Assembly (NCBI RefSeq): GCF_033115175.1
Contig: NC_084827.1
Location: 24,670,001 to 24,734,000 of the forward strand
DNA from: Lepus europaeus
Lineage: Eukaryota; Chordata; Mammalia; Lagomorpha; Leporidae
Direction: 5' to 3'
DNA length: 64,000 bases
Positions within the stretch are counted from its first letter, which is position 1. The number at the start of each line of letters is the position of its first letter. The position numbers and the translations under genes are program-made. Below the pieces are notes generated by a model. That model had not been told where the DNA came from and did no database searches. It worked only from the letters and a program-made list of their open reading frames with translations. Shown in pieces: positions 34,458 to 46,159 of the stretch.

Positions 34458-35862
34458 AAGTTAAAAACTCCTTAATTGTTTTATTCTTGTATTACTACAA
34501 CCACAATTTACAAAGCTATATACTTGATGTAATGAAAAGAAGGCAAAGCTTCAAGATGAAAGATGAAACGAATATACATCTAATTGACACTATAATCATT
34601 ACTTATTCTAGTCAACATGCATAAATATTTTGCCTTTTATAATCATTAATTGGTAACTGCACTGTTTGCAAGCTGTATCAATGATATCTTGAACAAGAAG
34701 GGTTTCTCATCTTTTCTGAGCATGAATCATTGTTTTCTCTGCAGAGATTTCACAGTTCCTCTGATGCAACTGAGATGACTGTCTCAAAGTAACCTGCAGC
34801 TTTCCTGACAACTCCTCACTCTCTCTCCTGCTAAGAACTATAGCCCTTTCCTGTGGTTTTTAGAACCTTCTGCCACCATATCCACCACTTTTACTCAGCT
34901 TCTTCCACCAAAACTGACCCCTTTCATGTGTCCATAATGTGATTACTATGGTCCATGATGATTTCCAAAATCACTGTGGTTCCTGCTGTCACCATAATTA
35001 CCTCCAAAAGTTCTTCTTCGTTATAATCAACACACCCTCCTCCTCCACCATATCCACCATGTTGGTTTTCATGTCCTGCTGAGTTTACCACTACCATAGC
35101 CTCCTCTGGTACTATAACCAAAACCACCAGCATTGTTGCCACCATCACCTCCTCCCTAACTTCCTCAGCTGCCACCACCTCCTCCACCATAGGCCCCTCT
35201 TCCACCAAAGTTTCTGCCATGGCCAGAATGACCTCTGCTACCACCAAATTTCCCCCACTGCAGGTGAGTCTGCCATATCCCCCTCCATGGCCTGTGGTGT
35301 TCCAGGAACAGACTGCAGCTCTTGTTTAGAAAGGCCTGTCTTCACTTATGTGTCCATTAATAGTATATATTTCTGAACAATATTTTTAGCAACTGTATCA
35401 TAATCATCAAATGCCACAAAAGCAAACCCTCCTTTTCCCTCTCTGCCTGTCTTCCATAACTCCTGTGGTTTCAATCTTGCCATATTTATTGAATTATATT
35501 CTTCTGTATCTTCCTGAATACCACTAACAGAAATTTTCTTCACTGTTAGAGGTATACCAGGCTGTAACAAATCCTCTCCCAAAACAGCCCTCTTTGACTC
35601 CACACCATGCCCATCAACCTTGTATGCTTCAGCACACATTGCTACATCTACCTTGTCACCAACGTAAGAGCAAGTCACAAAATCAAAGCCCGTTGAAGGC
35701 TTCATCTGGGGTCCATTATTATCACACAATCCGTGAGTGTGCCATATTTCCCAAAATATTTTTCTTAAACTATTGTCTGTGCTTTCAAAGCTTGGATGAC
35801 CAACAAACAGCTTCCCCAATTACAATGGTTCCTCTGGATTAAGGCTGTCCATTATAAAACTG
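34458..35862 (-). pseudogene. HNRNPA3: HNRNPA3 processed pseudogene
   Basis: Intronless, broken copy of the nuclear RNA-binding protein hnRNP A3. On the minus strand the first RRM is readable at about 35820-35590 (KLFVG, then TGFDFVTCSYV), the linker and second RRM from about 35590 (KVDGHGVESKRAV, TVKKISVSGIQEDTEEYN, GGFAFVAFDDYDTV), then a Gly-rich tail at about 35250-34860 split among frames, and a 3' UTR with AATAAA near 34480. AMCA, TEEYN and DYDTV favour A3 over A1 or A2B1. At least three frameshifts (near 35500, 35440 and 35350), a stop just before the first RRM and stops in the Gly-rich tail disable it. No clear poly(A) tail or TSD remains. Introns are absent, so L1-mediated retroposition is inferred. 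Confidence 0.85.
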
Positions 35863-36258
35863 GATTCCCCTCTTCCAACTTGAGTTCCATGAGTTACATT
35901 TTTAACAAAGAAACACTTTGAAAATCATTTTGATCATTCAAATAACTCAAGTTATTGTAAAAGGATCCATTTGTTTTCTTTGACAAATAAACTTCTGAAA
36001 AACAATCTCAAAACACAAATAGACCTTACAACTTACTGACATAATTCCTTTAAACTTTCTAACTCTGAAACATTCTTACTTGTGTTTAAGAAGATAACCA
36101 TATAAATTTAGAACCAAATTTCCCTATCTGCATGCTATGCAAGAAAAGCAAATGAATATATTTAACTAAAAGAAACATTCAGATTCTGTGCATTAATTCT
36201 CAGAAAAGATCTATGAGTTTATTACATGTGTCCCTTCACTGATGACACAAATATTAAT
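35863..36258. other. Unassigned AT-rich intergenic sequence
   Basis: It lies between the pseudogene and the inverted HAL1 copy. No gene is recognised. Confidence 0.5.
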
Positions 36259-36275
36259 AGAAGATTGCCAAAGAA

Positions 36276-37850
36276 ACCAGATTGTTTGAAACTTTGATTT
36301 TTTGAATGCCTGTCAAGAATGCCAAGAAGGCTCAAAATCCAAAATATCTGGTTGAAATAAGATTCCTTAAAATCATGACATAACCTAAACCAAATTTGAT
36401 CATTGTTACAAGGTGATTATTCAAATCTTTGAAAATAAGCATAGCCAAAATAAGAACTTAAATAATAATCTCATAGCTAGATTTACTTCGCCATCAGCGA
36501 AGTATACAGTAAGTAGAAAAAACCTCCCTTTCAGACCAAAGGGAAAGAAAGTTTTAAAGTGAGAATATAATTTTCCTCATGGGCATTGTCTACCTTAGAA
36601 AAACTACTACAGAACATGCCTATGACTATAGACTTGTAGTTCAGGCCACTGAAGATTAGAGATGGGACATGGGCACTCCCTTGACTTGCATCCTCTGGTC
36701 TGCTTTAACACAAACCAGGAGGAAAAGAAAGCTCGGCATCAGAAGCAATGGGTGGCAGGCCTATTAATGGCTGATCTGTACAGTGATCTGCCCTCAGGGA
36801 GACCCAACAGGCCAGTCCACTGCAGTGGCTTTCAATGTGGTAAGCCTGGGCTTCAGCAGAAGTCAGCTTGTGAAGAGCCCTGGCAGCTCTGCCAAGAGTT
36901 GGATCACTGGAAATGGACCTGCCCTGGAGTCGAAGGATGCCCAGGTCAGAGCCACAGATCTTATTGGCTCTAAGCTGAAAAGCCCTTCACTCAGCCCAAC
37001 TTCCAAAGTGACCACTGCAGCTGAGGGGATGGTCAAGTAGGGTCAGCAACATTGCAGGCAGAACTGTAAATTTCTTGTTAGAGATGCCCCCTGCCTTTAC
37101 CTGGCCAGCTCTCCTCCCAGGCCAGCCAAGTGATGAAAGTCAACAGAGTGCCTTCCCCTAGGAGGTTCACACCTCCCTTAGGATATACCCCATGTGAAGA
37201 GATAGATAGGCCTGGGCCTCTGAATTTACAAGGCCTAAAGCCCACCAGATTATTATCAAGCCCCTTCTATCAGGTTCTATTTGCCTCTCAATCAGAAAAA
37301 TTACTTGTAGCTTAGACAGCACCTTTCTTAGCTCCTCTAATAATGACTCTGTCCTTTGTTCTAGGCCCTGTCTAGCGCACTTGGGCCTCATTCCTTTGTA
37401 ATCATAACCTCTACTCTACCACCAATGGCTCTACTCCCAACCTGTGTGTACTGATGGTCCTCTTCCCCACTTAATGCTGTATAATTGTTCAAACCTGGTA
37501 AATGCCACTCTTAGGATCATTGGTTACTATCCTCACTCTGTCTTTTATGACCTTGTCTAAATATGATCAGAGTCGGCAAACTTGGAAGGCTTCCATAGCC
37601 TTGGCAACTCATGACGACAGCCTAGGATGGTTACTGGCGCCATAAACTAGAATGTCAATTTGTTGGGTCAACAACAGGAGTCACTGTGCACTTGCTCCTC
37701 ATGTGGGATCTCTGTCCTTAATGTGCTGTACATTGTGATTTAATGCTATAACTAGTACTTCAACAGTTTGTTTCACTTTGTGTTTCTATGTGGGTGCAAA
37801 CTGTTGAAATCTTTATAGTAAATTGATCTTCTGTATAAAAAAAAAAAAAA
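36276..37850 (+). mobile_element. HAL1-type element, 5'-truncated with 5' inversion
   Basis: 36276-36438 is the reverse complement of sequence after ORF1 (its last 100 bases match 5121-5225). From about 36440 the element runs forward, matching 5797-7205. A perfect 17-bp TSD (AGAAGATTGCCAAAGAA) lies at 36259-36275 and 37851-37867. Inversion of the 5' part with loss of sequence in between and a few bases of microhomology (AGCA) at the junction is the signature of twin priming during L1-type reverse transcription. The 3' end stops at CTTCTGTATA then poly(A), about 150 bases short of the usual end. Confidence 0.9.
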
Positions 37851-37922
37851 AGAAGATTGCCAAAGAAGAACTCAAGGCAAAATAATTGAACTTCCACATC
37901 ATTTTATTCCTTTTAGTTCTTT

Positions 37923-38262
37923 CTTTTTTTAAGATTTATTTATTTACTTGAAAGTCAGTTACACAGAGAGAGAAGGAGAGGCAGAGAGAGAGATAAAGGG
38001 GTCTTCCATCCACTGTTTCATTCCCCCAGATGGTCGCATCTGTCGGAGCTGCACCGATCCAAAGCCAGAAGCCAGGAGCTTCTTCTGGATCTCCCGCGCA
38101 GGTGCAGAGACCCAAGGATTTGGGCCATATTCTACTGTTTTCCCAGGCCATAGCAGAGAGCTGGGTCGGAAGTGCAGCAGCTGGGTCTCTAACCAGCGCC
38201 TATATGGGATGCTGGCACTGCAGGCGGCGGCTTTACCCGCTTCGCCACAGCATCGGCCCCCT
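37923..38262 (-). mobile_element. C-repeat SINE
   Basis: Antisense full-length copy with a perfect 13-bp TSD (CTTTTAGTTCTTT) at 37910-37922 and 38263-38275. It sits 55 bases after the HAL1 insertion. Confidence 0.93.
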
Positions 38263-38344
38263 CTTTTAGTTCTTTAAGGAGAAGTACAAAAAGAGTTATC
38301 ATTTGAAATACTATGTATTCCACCTGAACAAGAGTATTTTAGAG

Positions 38345-38628
38345 AGGGTAAGTGTTGTGGCATAACACATTGAACTGCCAGTCAGGACAGCCATATCCCA
38401 CATCAGAGTGCCAGTTCAGTTCAAGTTCCAGCTATTACTATTCTGAACGAGTTTCCTGGTAAGACACCTGGGAAAGTAGTGGAAGACGCTTCAAGCACTT
38501 GTGCCTCTGCCACCCATGTGGGTGACTTGGGTAGAGTTCTTGGCTCCCAGCTGTTGCAGCTCCTTGAGGAATGAGTCAGTGAGTAGAAAGTCTATCTCTC
38601 TATTTCAAATAAATAAATCTTTTTTTAA
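38345..38628 (+). mobile_element. Old C-repeat SINE
   Basis: Head GTAAGTGTTGTGGCATAAC, body with CACCCATGTGGGTGACTTGG, and tail TTCAAATAAATAAATC. Confidence 0.83.
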
Positions 38629-39096
38629 AAATGAATATTTTAGAAAAAGCTAGTGACAAAGTGCATTTGCTCCACTGTGATATGATTAGAATAGAAAGAG
38701 TTCATCTCTCAATAAATTTTTCAAAAGAATAATCTAGAATACATGAAGTTCTACCAAAAAAGGGGGGGGGGAGTCCTGGGTGCCTGAAAGATTTTTAACT
38801 TTTTTCAATTAAATTTATCTTCTCTCAATATCTAAAATTTCATACTAGAATCTAATAATTATACATATGAACAATAAATACTTCCATTTATCTTAAGTAA
38901 AAATAATGTATATCTATTAGGGGCATATAAAACAATAGATTAGGAAACTTATGTATGTGTGTTTCATATATGAAATGTAAAATCAAGATATTAGAACTAT
39001 AAATAGAGCTAAGCTGAAATAAATCAGTTCAAATTCTATCATTGTGTAAAATAATTACTTCACATTGAACACAATTTAAAAATGAAATAGGTTAAA
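38629..39096. other. Unassigned AT-rich sequence
   Basis: A nine- to ten-base G run lies near 38762. No gene or repeat family is recognised. Confidence 0.5.
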
Positions 39097-39109
39097 ACAA
39101 AAACTAGGG

Positions 39110-39445
39110 TCAACAACAGGAGTCACTGTGCACTTACTCCTCATGTAGGATCTCTGTCCTAAATGTGTTGTACATTGTGATTTAATGCTATAACTAGTAC
39201 TCAAACAAAATTTTACATTTTGTGGTTCTGTGTGGGTGCAAACTGTTGAAAGCTTTACTTAATATATGCTAAATTAATCTTCTGTATATAAAGATAATTG
39301 AAAATGAATTTTGATGTGTATGGAAGGGGAGAGAGAGAGGGGAGGGTTGCGGGTAGAGGGAAGTTATGGGGGGGAAAAAGCTATTGTAATCCATAAGCTG
39401 TACTTTGGAAATTTATATTCATTAAATAAAAGTTTAAAAAAAAAA
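39110..39445 (+). mobile_element. 5'-truncated L1 3' end
   Basis: Terminal 335 bases of a rabbit-type L1, from GTCAACAACAGGAGTC to ATTAAATAAAAGTTT and poly(A). A 13-bp TSD with one mismatch (ACAA[A/T]AACTAGGG) lies at 39097-39109 and 39446-39458. Confidence 0.88.
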
Positions 39446-39458
39446 ACAATAACTAGGG

Positions 39459-39721
39459 GAGGATACTGTAGCATGATAGTGGGTTAATCTGCCACCTGAG
39501 ACACTCACATCCCATATTGCAATGCAGGTTTGAGTCCTGGCAGCTCCACTTCCAATCCAGCATCCTACTAGTGGGTCCTGGAAATCAGCTGATGAAGGCT
39601 CAAGTGTTTGGGACCCTATAACACACATGGGAGACCTAGAAGGAGTTCCTGGCTTCTGACTTCAGCCTGGCCTGCCTCTGGCTCTTGCGACCATTTGAGG
39701 AGTGAATCAGCAGATGGAACT

Positions 39722-39760
<39 letters not shown>

Positions 39761-39843
39761 TCCTCACTTTCTCTCCCTCTCTCCTGCTGCTGTTCTGCTT
39801 TTCCAACAGGTGAAAATAAATAAAATAAACATTAGAAAAAAAA
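39459..39843 (+). mobile_element. C-repeat SINE
   Basis: It starts immediately after the right TSD of the L1 end at 39110-39445. CT dinucleotide run near 39729-39758, tail AAATAAATAAAATAAAC. Confidence 0.85.
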
Positions 39844-42761
39844 AGTCTACAAAAATTAGCCAGATTTCACTTATTACTTCATTTACAAATCCATTCTAAT
39901 TCACAGATGTATTTTTCTTTAGTGGCAAAGGAAAAAAGTCTGAACATTTAGCAAAATGTAGAAAAAAAGAAATTAAGATGTACTACAGCCAAACAGCTAT
40001 GGTCCAACTGCTTACAAATCAGGTTAATTTTTATTTAAAAGATGATTCACTTATGTGTAATTTGCAGATCTTTAACAGAGTATGGGGAGAGTGCTGGAGC
40101 AAAAGCAGGTCACTCTGGAATGTCCTCATTGTTATGAGTCTGTTAGCCTTGAGGGGAAGATTGTAAGTGACCCAAGTGAAAAGAATGAACATGGTTTTTA
40201 TTTTCTTGGCAACTTTTGCACTTGTTGGACATAGGTAGAAGTGCCCCACTCTGTTTTGGGTTTCTGATCTTGCATTAATTGCAGCATATAAAACCCATTG
40301 TTTGTCTAGTTTTTTTTTTATTGCCATCTTTATTAAAAAGTTAAAACCTTTATTAAATAAATACTTTATTCAAAGTTTGCCTCAAATACTCCAAATATAA
40401 ATACTTACTTCTAAAGATAGTGTCAGTTACATTGGTGTTGAATATATTTTATTTTTAATAACTTTAATACACTTAATGTTTTTAATAGATTTACTAGAGA
40501 AGAACTACAATTCTAGCTTAGGAAAGAATTGAGAAAATTTCTGTGGCCATTTATGCATTTTCTTTCATGTGACTGGAAAGTTGGTAAGTAAGAGAAGTGA
40601 GAAAAAAAATAATAGAAAGATAAACAATTACTAGAATTTGGAATCTATATCAGTTAAGTGACTAAAAGATAAACTCATTCAATTCTACTCTAATTCGCTA
40701 TTTCCTTTTTTTGAGCAGTAAATGTACTTTATTGATTTGAATAATTGAAAATCAAAAATTATCCATGATAAGTAGAATTGCTTCAAAATGAAATTAGGAG
40801 AAAAGACAAAATTATCAAAATGATGATAGAAATATGACTTGTTTAAAAAATTACCTATATGTATTTATTTGTAAGTACTAAAATGCAATCTATTATGAAT
40901 TTAATAGAGGTATGCATTATTTGTCAATACCCAAAAATAGTTTTATATAGATTCAATAAAGGGAGAAAAAAGTTCAGTGGACAAGGACTTTTGGTCCCTG
41001 ATTTTCAGAGTTTACTACACCTTTTAATTCAATACAACACCCAATGAGGCATGCCTGACTTGATTTAATAGGACAACATGTTACAATGGCAATAAGAAGG
41101 AGCTCACAAACCACTCGCATCTGACTAATGTGCTCAGAAACATCCAGGTGAAAAGAACAGAAGAATATGAAGACACTAGTGCTAGCTTTCCTGTAAATCC
41201 ATTAGGCAAGAGGTTTAAATACATGGCACCTAAACTACTACACATAACACCAACTAAAAGGAAAAAAACTAAATTTGCCAGTTTCTCAGGGCTGAGTCAT
41301 GAAAAATGTCTGCTGAGTATGCCCTGTGTGTGAAGCAGAGTTTTAAGGGCTGCTGATGCAGTGGTCTGTAAGATGGACAGAGGCTGTTTTCTCAGTAATT
41401 TGGGAGGACCCACATGGAACTATGGGAATGTAGAAGGAGTTGGGACTGAAATAGTAAACTACTATATTCAAACACAAAGTGGTTAGATAATTTTACATGA
41501 TGGTAAGCAGAGAGAGGAGATAAAATCAGATACAAGCAAAAATAGGTTGTTCTGGGGTTCTTATGGTGTTCATATGGATCATAGTAGTAGAATTGGCTGT
41601 ATACGCATAGTCCAGCCTGTCTGAACCTGCATGCAGACCATTAGGGAGTAAATTAAGGTGGTGAAAGTGCATAGTGAACTGAGTCATAAAATATAAGATG
41701 AGCCTTCTCAGGTTGGTATTAAGGATACTGTGTGTCCTAGTCACACTCATTCTATGGAATATTTTTCTCTAGGAGCAAAAGCATATGAGGAGAGACTGAG
41801 ACAGAGAGAGAAAGAGAGAGAAAGAAAGGGAGAAAATCTATTTGTGTAATTTAATGACAACATATTAAAATGTTAGATATATAAATATGTGATCAATTGC
41901 CTCATTATGCATATCTAATAGTTTTAATGACTCAATTTAATGAATTTTCTTTACTATGCTATAGGTATTATACTTAGATACTTAAAAGGGAATGATCTAG
42001 AAGCTCTTAGGTATGTCATAAATAAACAGAAAGGAATGATTGCTAATTTTTGAATAACAAAAATGCCATAGGACATATATAAAGTATAATATTTTGGGTA
42101 TTTAAATGAGTTGTTATAAAGAGAATTGTTGAGACATTTCATTCTCAAGAATGGACTATGACTTCTAAAATATTTCTGAAGCAAAAATATGGTTTATTCT
42201 TTTCTTAAATTTATTACTAAAAGAAACATTTACTTACCAAATGGATTTCAAAGATTTTTTTTTAAATACTTGATTATTGAATGTATAGCATGTATAGGTA
42301 AGAACAAAGAATAGCAAAGTTAAATTTAACTAGTCTCCATAGACTATTGTATAACATGTTCATAAGAATAATGCAAGATTAAGTATTACACTGACAAATT
42401 CTTCTTCAGGAGTACACCTGAGAAATGAAAGAAGAAATTTGTTTTCCTCTGAGATAGTTTGAAAAATAACTTTGATGTTTTAACTAAAACAATTTGGTAA
42501 TTAATTAGTGTACAAAATATAAGAACTTTAAAATTCCACTGTATTTATAAATGATTTATCAAATTTCATTTGTTACTAAAAATAAAGCATAAACATAGAG
42601 GTCCTGGATGCCCATTTATTATAAATCTTAACTTTTATTTAATTATCTATCTAATTATGCAATTGCATATATAGTACTTACACTAATTAAATAATTACAG
42701 TATGTGACAAGAACTAGCTTCTATATAGCAAAAATCATTTTTATAGCTTTAAGCTTTGATT
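39844..42761. other. Long AT-rich intergenic stretch
   Basis: About 2.9 kb without a recognisable SINE or L1, the longest repeat-poor stretch before the gene. A minus frame of 98 codons (40031-40327) and other small frames have no recognisable motif. A purine-rich tract lies at 41785-41835. Confidence 0.5.
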
Positions 42762-44345
42762 TATTTATTTATTTTTAAGGTATACAAATTTCAGGCATTG
42801 CAGATAAACAGTTTTAGGAACATAGTGATACTTCCCACCCAACCCTCCCTTCCACCCATGTTCGCACCCTTCCTACTCCTTCCTCATTCCCTCTATGAAT
42901 TTCTTTTTTGACAGGCAGAGTGGACAGTGAGAGAGAGACAGAGAGAAAGGTCTTCCTTTTCTGTTGGTTCACCCCCCAGTGGCCGCTGCAGCCAGTGCAC
43001 TGCGGCCGGTGCGCTGCGGCCGGCACACTGCGCTGATCTGAAGCCAGGAGCCAGGTGCCTCACCTGGTCTCCCATGCGGGTGCAGGGCCCAAGCACTTGG
43101 GCCATCCTCCACTGCCCTCCAGGGCCACAGCAGAGAGCTGGACTGGAAGAGGGGCAACCAGGACAGAATCTGGTGCCCCGACCAGGACTAGAATCTGGGG
43201 TGCCAGCGCCACAGGCGGAGGATTAGCCTATTGAGCCGTGGCGCTGGCCCCCTCTATTAATTTTTACAATGATCTACTTTCAGATAACTTTCAACTCATT
43301 AGAGTAAACCCAAGTAAAGAGTTCAAAAAATAGGAAGAAGAAAAAAAAAAAAAACACTGCTCTGGAACAGTAGAGACAAGGACTGTAAACAAGCATCAAG
43401 TCTCAAGATACAATTTCACTCCTATACATTACATTTTTGGGATTAGTTACCACAGATCAAGGAAAATGTGTGATATTTGGGGATTGGCTTATTTAACTAG
43501 GTGTAACAGTTTCCAGTTGCATCCATTTTGTTGCAAGACAGGATTTTATTCTTTTTATGGCTGAGTAGTACTCCATAGTGTATATATACCATAATGTCTT
43601 TATCCAGTCTTCAATTGATGGACATCCGTGTTGATTCCATATTTTTTCTATTGTGACTTGAGCTACAATAAACATGAGGGTACAGATAACTCTTTCATAT
43701 ACTGATTTCATTTCCCTTGGGTAAATGCCCAAGAGTGGGATTGCTGGGTTATATGGTAGATCTATTTTCAACTTTCTGAGGTATCTCCATACTGCCTTCC
43801 ACAATGGCTGGACCACTTTATATTCCTACCAACAGTAGATTAGGGTACCTTTTCCCCACTTCCTCAACAGTATTTATTATTTGTTCATTTCTGTATGAGA
43901 GCCATTTTAACTCTCATTGTGAAACCTCACTGTGGTGTTCATTTGCATTTCCCTGATGGCTAGGGATCCTGAGCATTTTTGTCATGTACCTATTGCCATT
44001 TGAATTGCTATATTTGAAAAATGCCTGCTCAAGTCCTTTGCCCATTTCCTAACTGGATTGTTTGTTTTGTCGTTGTGGAGTTTCTTAAACTCGTTATAGA
44101 TTCTGGGTATTAATCCTTTCTCAGTTGTATAGTTTGCAAATATTTTCTCCCATTCTGTTGGCTATTTCTTTACTTTGCTGAATGTTTATTTTGCAGTGCA
44201 GAAGCTTCTCAGCTTGATGTAATCCCATTTGTCTATTTTGGTTTTGTGCTTCTGGAGTCTTTTCCAAGAAGTCTTTGCCTATGCTGAATGCACTGTTTTT
44301 ACTGTTCTTATGTGTATCAGATAAACTATTGAGTTCAAGGTTCAA
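42762..44345 (-). mobile_element. Antisense L1 3' part with broken ORF2 end, split by a SINE
   Basis: Reading the minus strand from 44345: a decayed ORF2 segment, then the ORF2 C-terminus at 43816-43493 with motifs NPAIPLLGIYP and YTMEYYSAIKR that typify L1, then a 3' UTR to the purine tract and A-rich end at 42762-42902. The C-terminal frame is open for about 107 codons, but upstream frames carry stops and shifts. The SINE at 42903-43249 interrupts the 3' UTR. This is the only clear ORF2 coding remnant in the window and cannot supply active enzyme. Confidence 0.85.
42903..43249 (-). mobile_element. Young C-repeat SINE (GC-rich subtype)
   Basis: Antisense copy with a near-perfect 14-bp TSD (CCCTCTAT[G/T]AATTT) at 42889-42902 and 43250-43263. 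It carries a local repeat near 42990-43030 (three GTGCGCTGCGGCCG-like units). Confidence 0.92.
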
Positions 44346-44770
44346 ACAAATACTTTCTTCTTATATTTTTAACACAGAATGGCTATAGTAGAAGATGTGT
44401 AGTGTTCAATAATATATTAGAGTCAGACTACAAAGGGCCTTGTGGACCACTCTAAAGAACTAAATCTTTTTGTTTTTTGCTTTTTACATGTTAAACTTGT
44501 TGCTCAGTGAAGTATTAAGCCTTTCACTGTAATGTGAATTTAAAATATGTTATATAAAAAGACTAAAAAAAAGAAAGAAGGCTAGAAGGAAGGAGGGTTG
44601 GAGGGAGGGAAGGGGGAAGGAATATCATTTTGTTCCTTGACTTCTATCTACAAATAATGTTGACTTTGTTAAAAATTAATTAAAATTAAAATATAAAATG
44701 GAAAAAATGAACAATGAGAGAGAAGAGAAGAGATCTGAGGGGCATTTCCCAAAAGAACAAACAGGACTTT
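44346..44770. other. Intergenic; possible L1 3' end fragment
   Basis: 44570-44630 has a purine-rich block like an L1 3' end on the plus strand, followed by degraded sequence. No gene. Confidence 0.4.
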
Positions 44771-44784
44771 GAAAATGATTGGAT

Positions 44785-45133
44785 CGGGGCTGGCACCATG
44801 GCTTACTTGGTTAATCCTCCACCTGCTGTGCCGGCATCCCATATGGGTGCCGGGTTCTAGTCCCGGCTGCTCCTCTTCCAGTCCAGCTCTCTGGTGTGGC
44901 CCTGGGAGGGCAGTGGAGGATGGCACAAGTGCTTGGGCCCCTGCACCCGCATAGGAGATCAGGAGGAAGCACCGGGCTCCTGGCTTCAGATCAGTGCAGC
45001 GCTGGCCATAGCAGCCATTTGGGAGGGTGAACCAACGGAAAAGGAAGACCTTTCTCTCTGTTTCTCTCTCTCTCTCTGTCTGTAACTCTACCTGTCAAAT
45101 AAATAAAAAATAAAATAATAAAAAATCTATAAA
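44785..45133 (+). mobile_element. Young C-repeat SINE
   Basis: Full-length from GGGGCTGGCACCATGGC to an A/T-rich tail. Perfect 14-bp TSD (GAAAATGATTGGAT) at 44771-44784 and 45134-45147. Confidence 0.94.
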
Positions 45134-45147
45134 GAAAATGATTGGAT

Positions 45148-45661
45148 GTGGTGAGTGCAGCCAAAGGAATAGTGAAGTGAAGCCATCTCCAATGCAGATG
45201 GATAGGTAGGCCACTATCAATTTTAACAATACAAAAGGGTGACTTGCTGTCCTCTGAGTGGGGAACACTGTGAGAGAGGGAATAAACAGTAACAAAACAA
45301 CTTTACTTTAGGAAATGTTGAGTTGATAGTGCCTGTGGAGCACCTGGATGAAACAGTGCATGCAAGTCTGAATATAGGAACCAGAATTTGCACTGAAAAT
45401 ATTTACTTATTCCTACATTCTGAGCAGATTCTATACTAGATTCTGCATACTGTGGCAGAAGCTGCTGGTTGTCTCTAAATCTCTGTCCTCCTTCAACAGT
45501 TATATTCCTGTGTTCTAACTCCCTTGATCTACACTAATAAAAACCCATTATTTGTAGCTGGAGATATAGTTATTTGGAAAATAACTACACTTTCCAGCCT
45601 TTCTTGTAGCTATATGACATCCATTCTGGGAATGGGAATTCAGCTTCCAGAAAGTGTTATC
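45148..45661. other. Unassigned intergenic sequence
   Basis: No gene is recognised. The last part looks like an old unnamed repeat that resumes after the SINE at 45681. Confidence 0.45.
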
Positions 45662-45680
45662 AAGAAAGAAACTCTTCCAT

Positions 45681-46140
45681 GGCAAGCACTGTTCTGCAAG
45701 GGGTTAAGCTGCCTGTTGGGATACACACACCTTATAGCGGAGTGCCTACTACTGAGTACACCTCTGCCTCTGATCCAGCTTCCTGCTAATGCACCTGGGA
45801 GGTATTATATGATGACTCCATCCTTGGGTTCCTGTGACCCACATGGGAAACCCAGATAGAGTTTCTGGCTTCTGGTTTTAACCTAGCCCAGTCCTGGATG
45901 CTGTGGGCATTTGGGGAGTTAACCAGTGCATGGAAAATCTCTCTCTCTCCCTGTCCCCCCACCACTCTCTCTCCCTCTCTCTCTCACTCTCTCTCTCCCT
46001 CTCCCCTTCTCCCTCTCTCCCTCTCCCTTTCTGTTACTCTGCCTTTTAATTAAATACATACATGAATCATTTTTTATAAAAAGGCTGCAGTGTACCATCC
46101 ATATGAAATATGGATAAGGATATAAAGAAATATTTTTAAA
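45681..46140 (+). mobile_element. C-repeat SINE with extended CT region
   Basis: Perfect 19-bp TSD (AAGAAAGAAACTCTTCCAT) at 45662-45680 and 46141-46159. The 460-bp insert has an enlarged pyrimidine tract (45938-46030) and about 90 extra bases after the usual tail position. Its perfect TSD contrasts with its old-subtype body. Confidence 0.9.
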
Positions 46141-46159
46141 AAGAAAGAAACTCTTCCAT

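Noticed and set aside
40031-40327. 98-codon minus frame
   Set aside because: Considered as a ribosomal-protein pseudogene, but no family motif could be matched.
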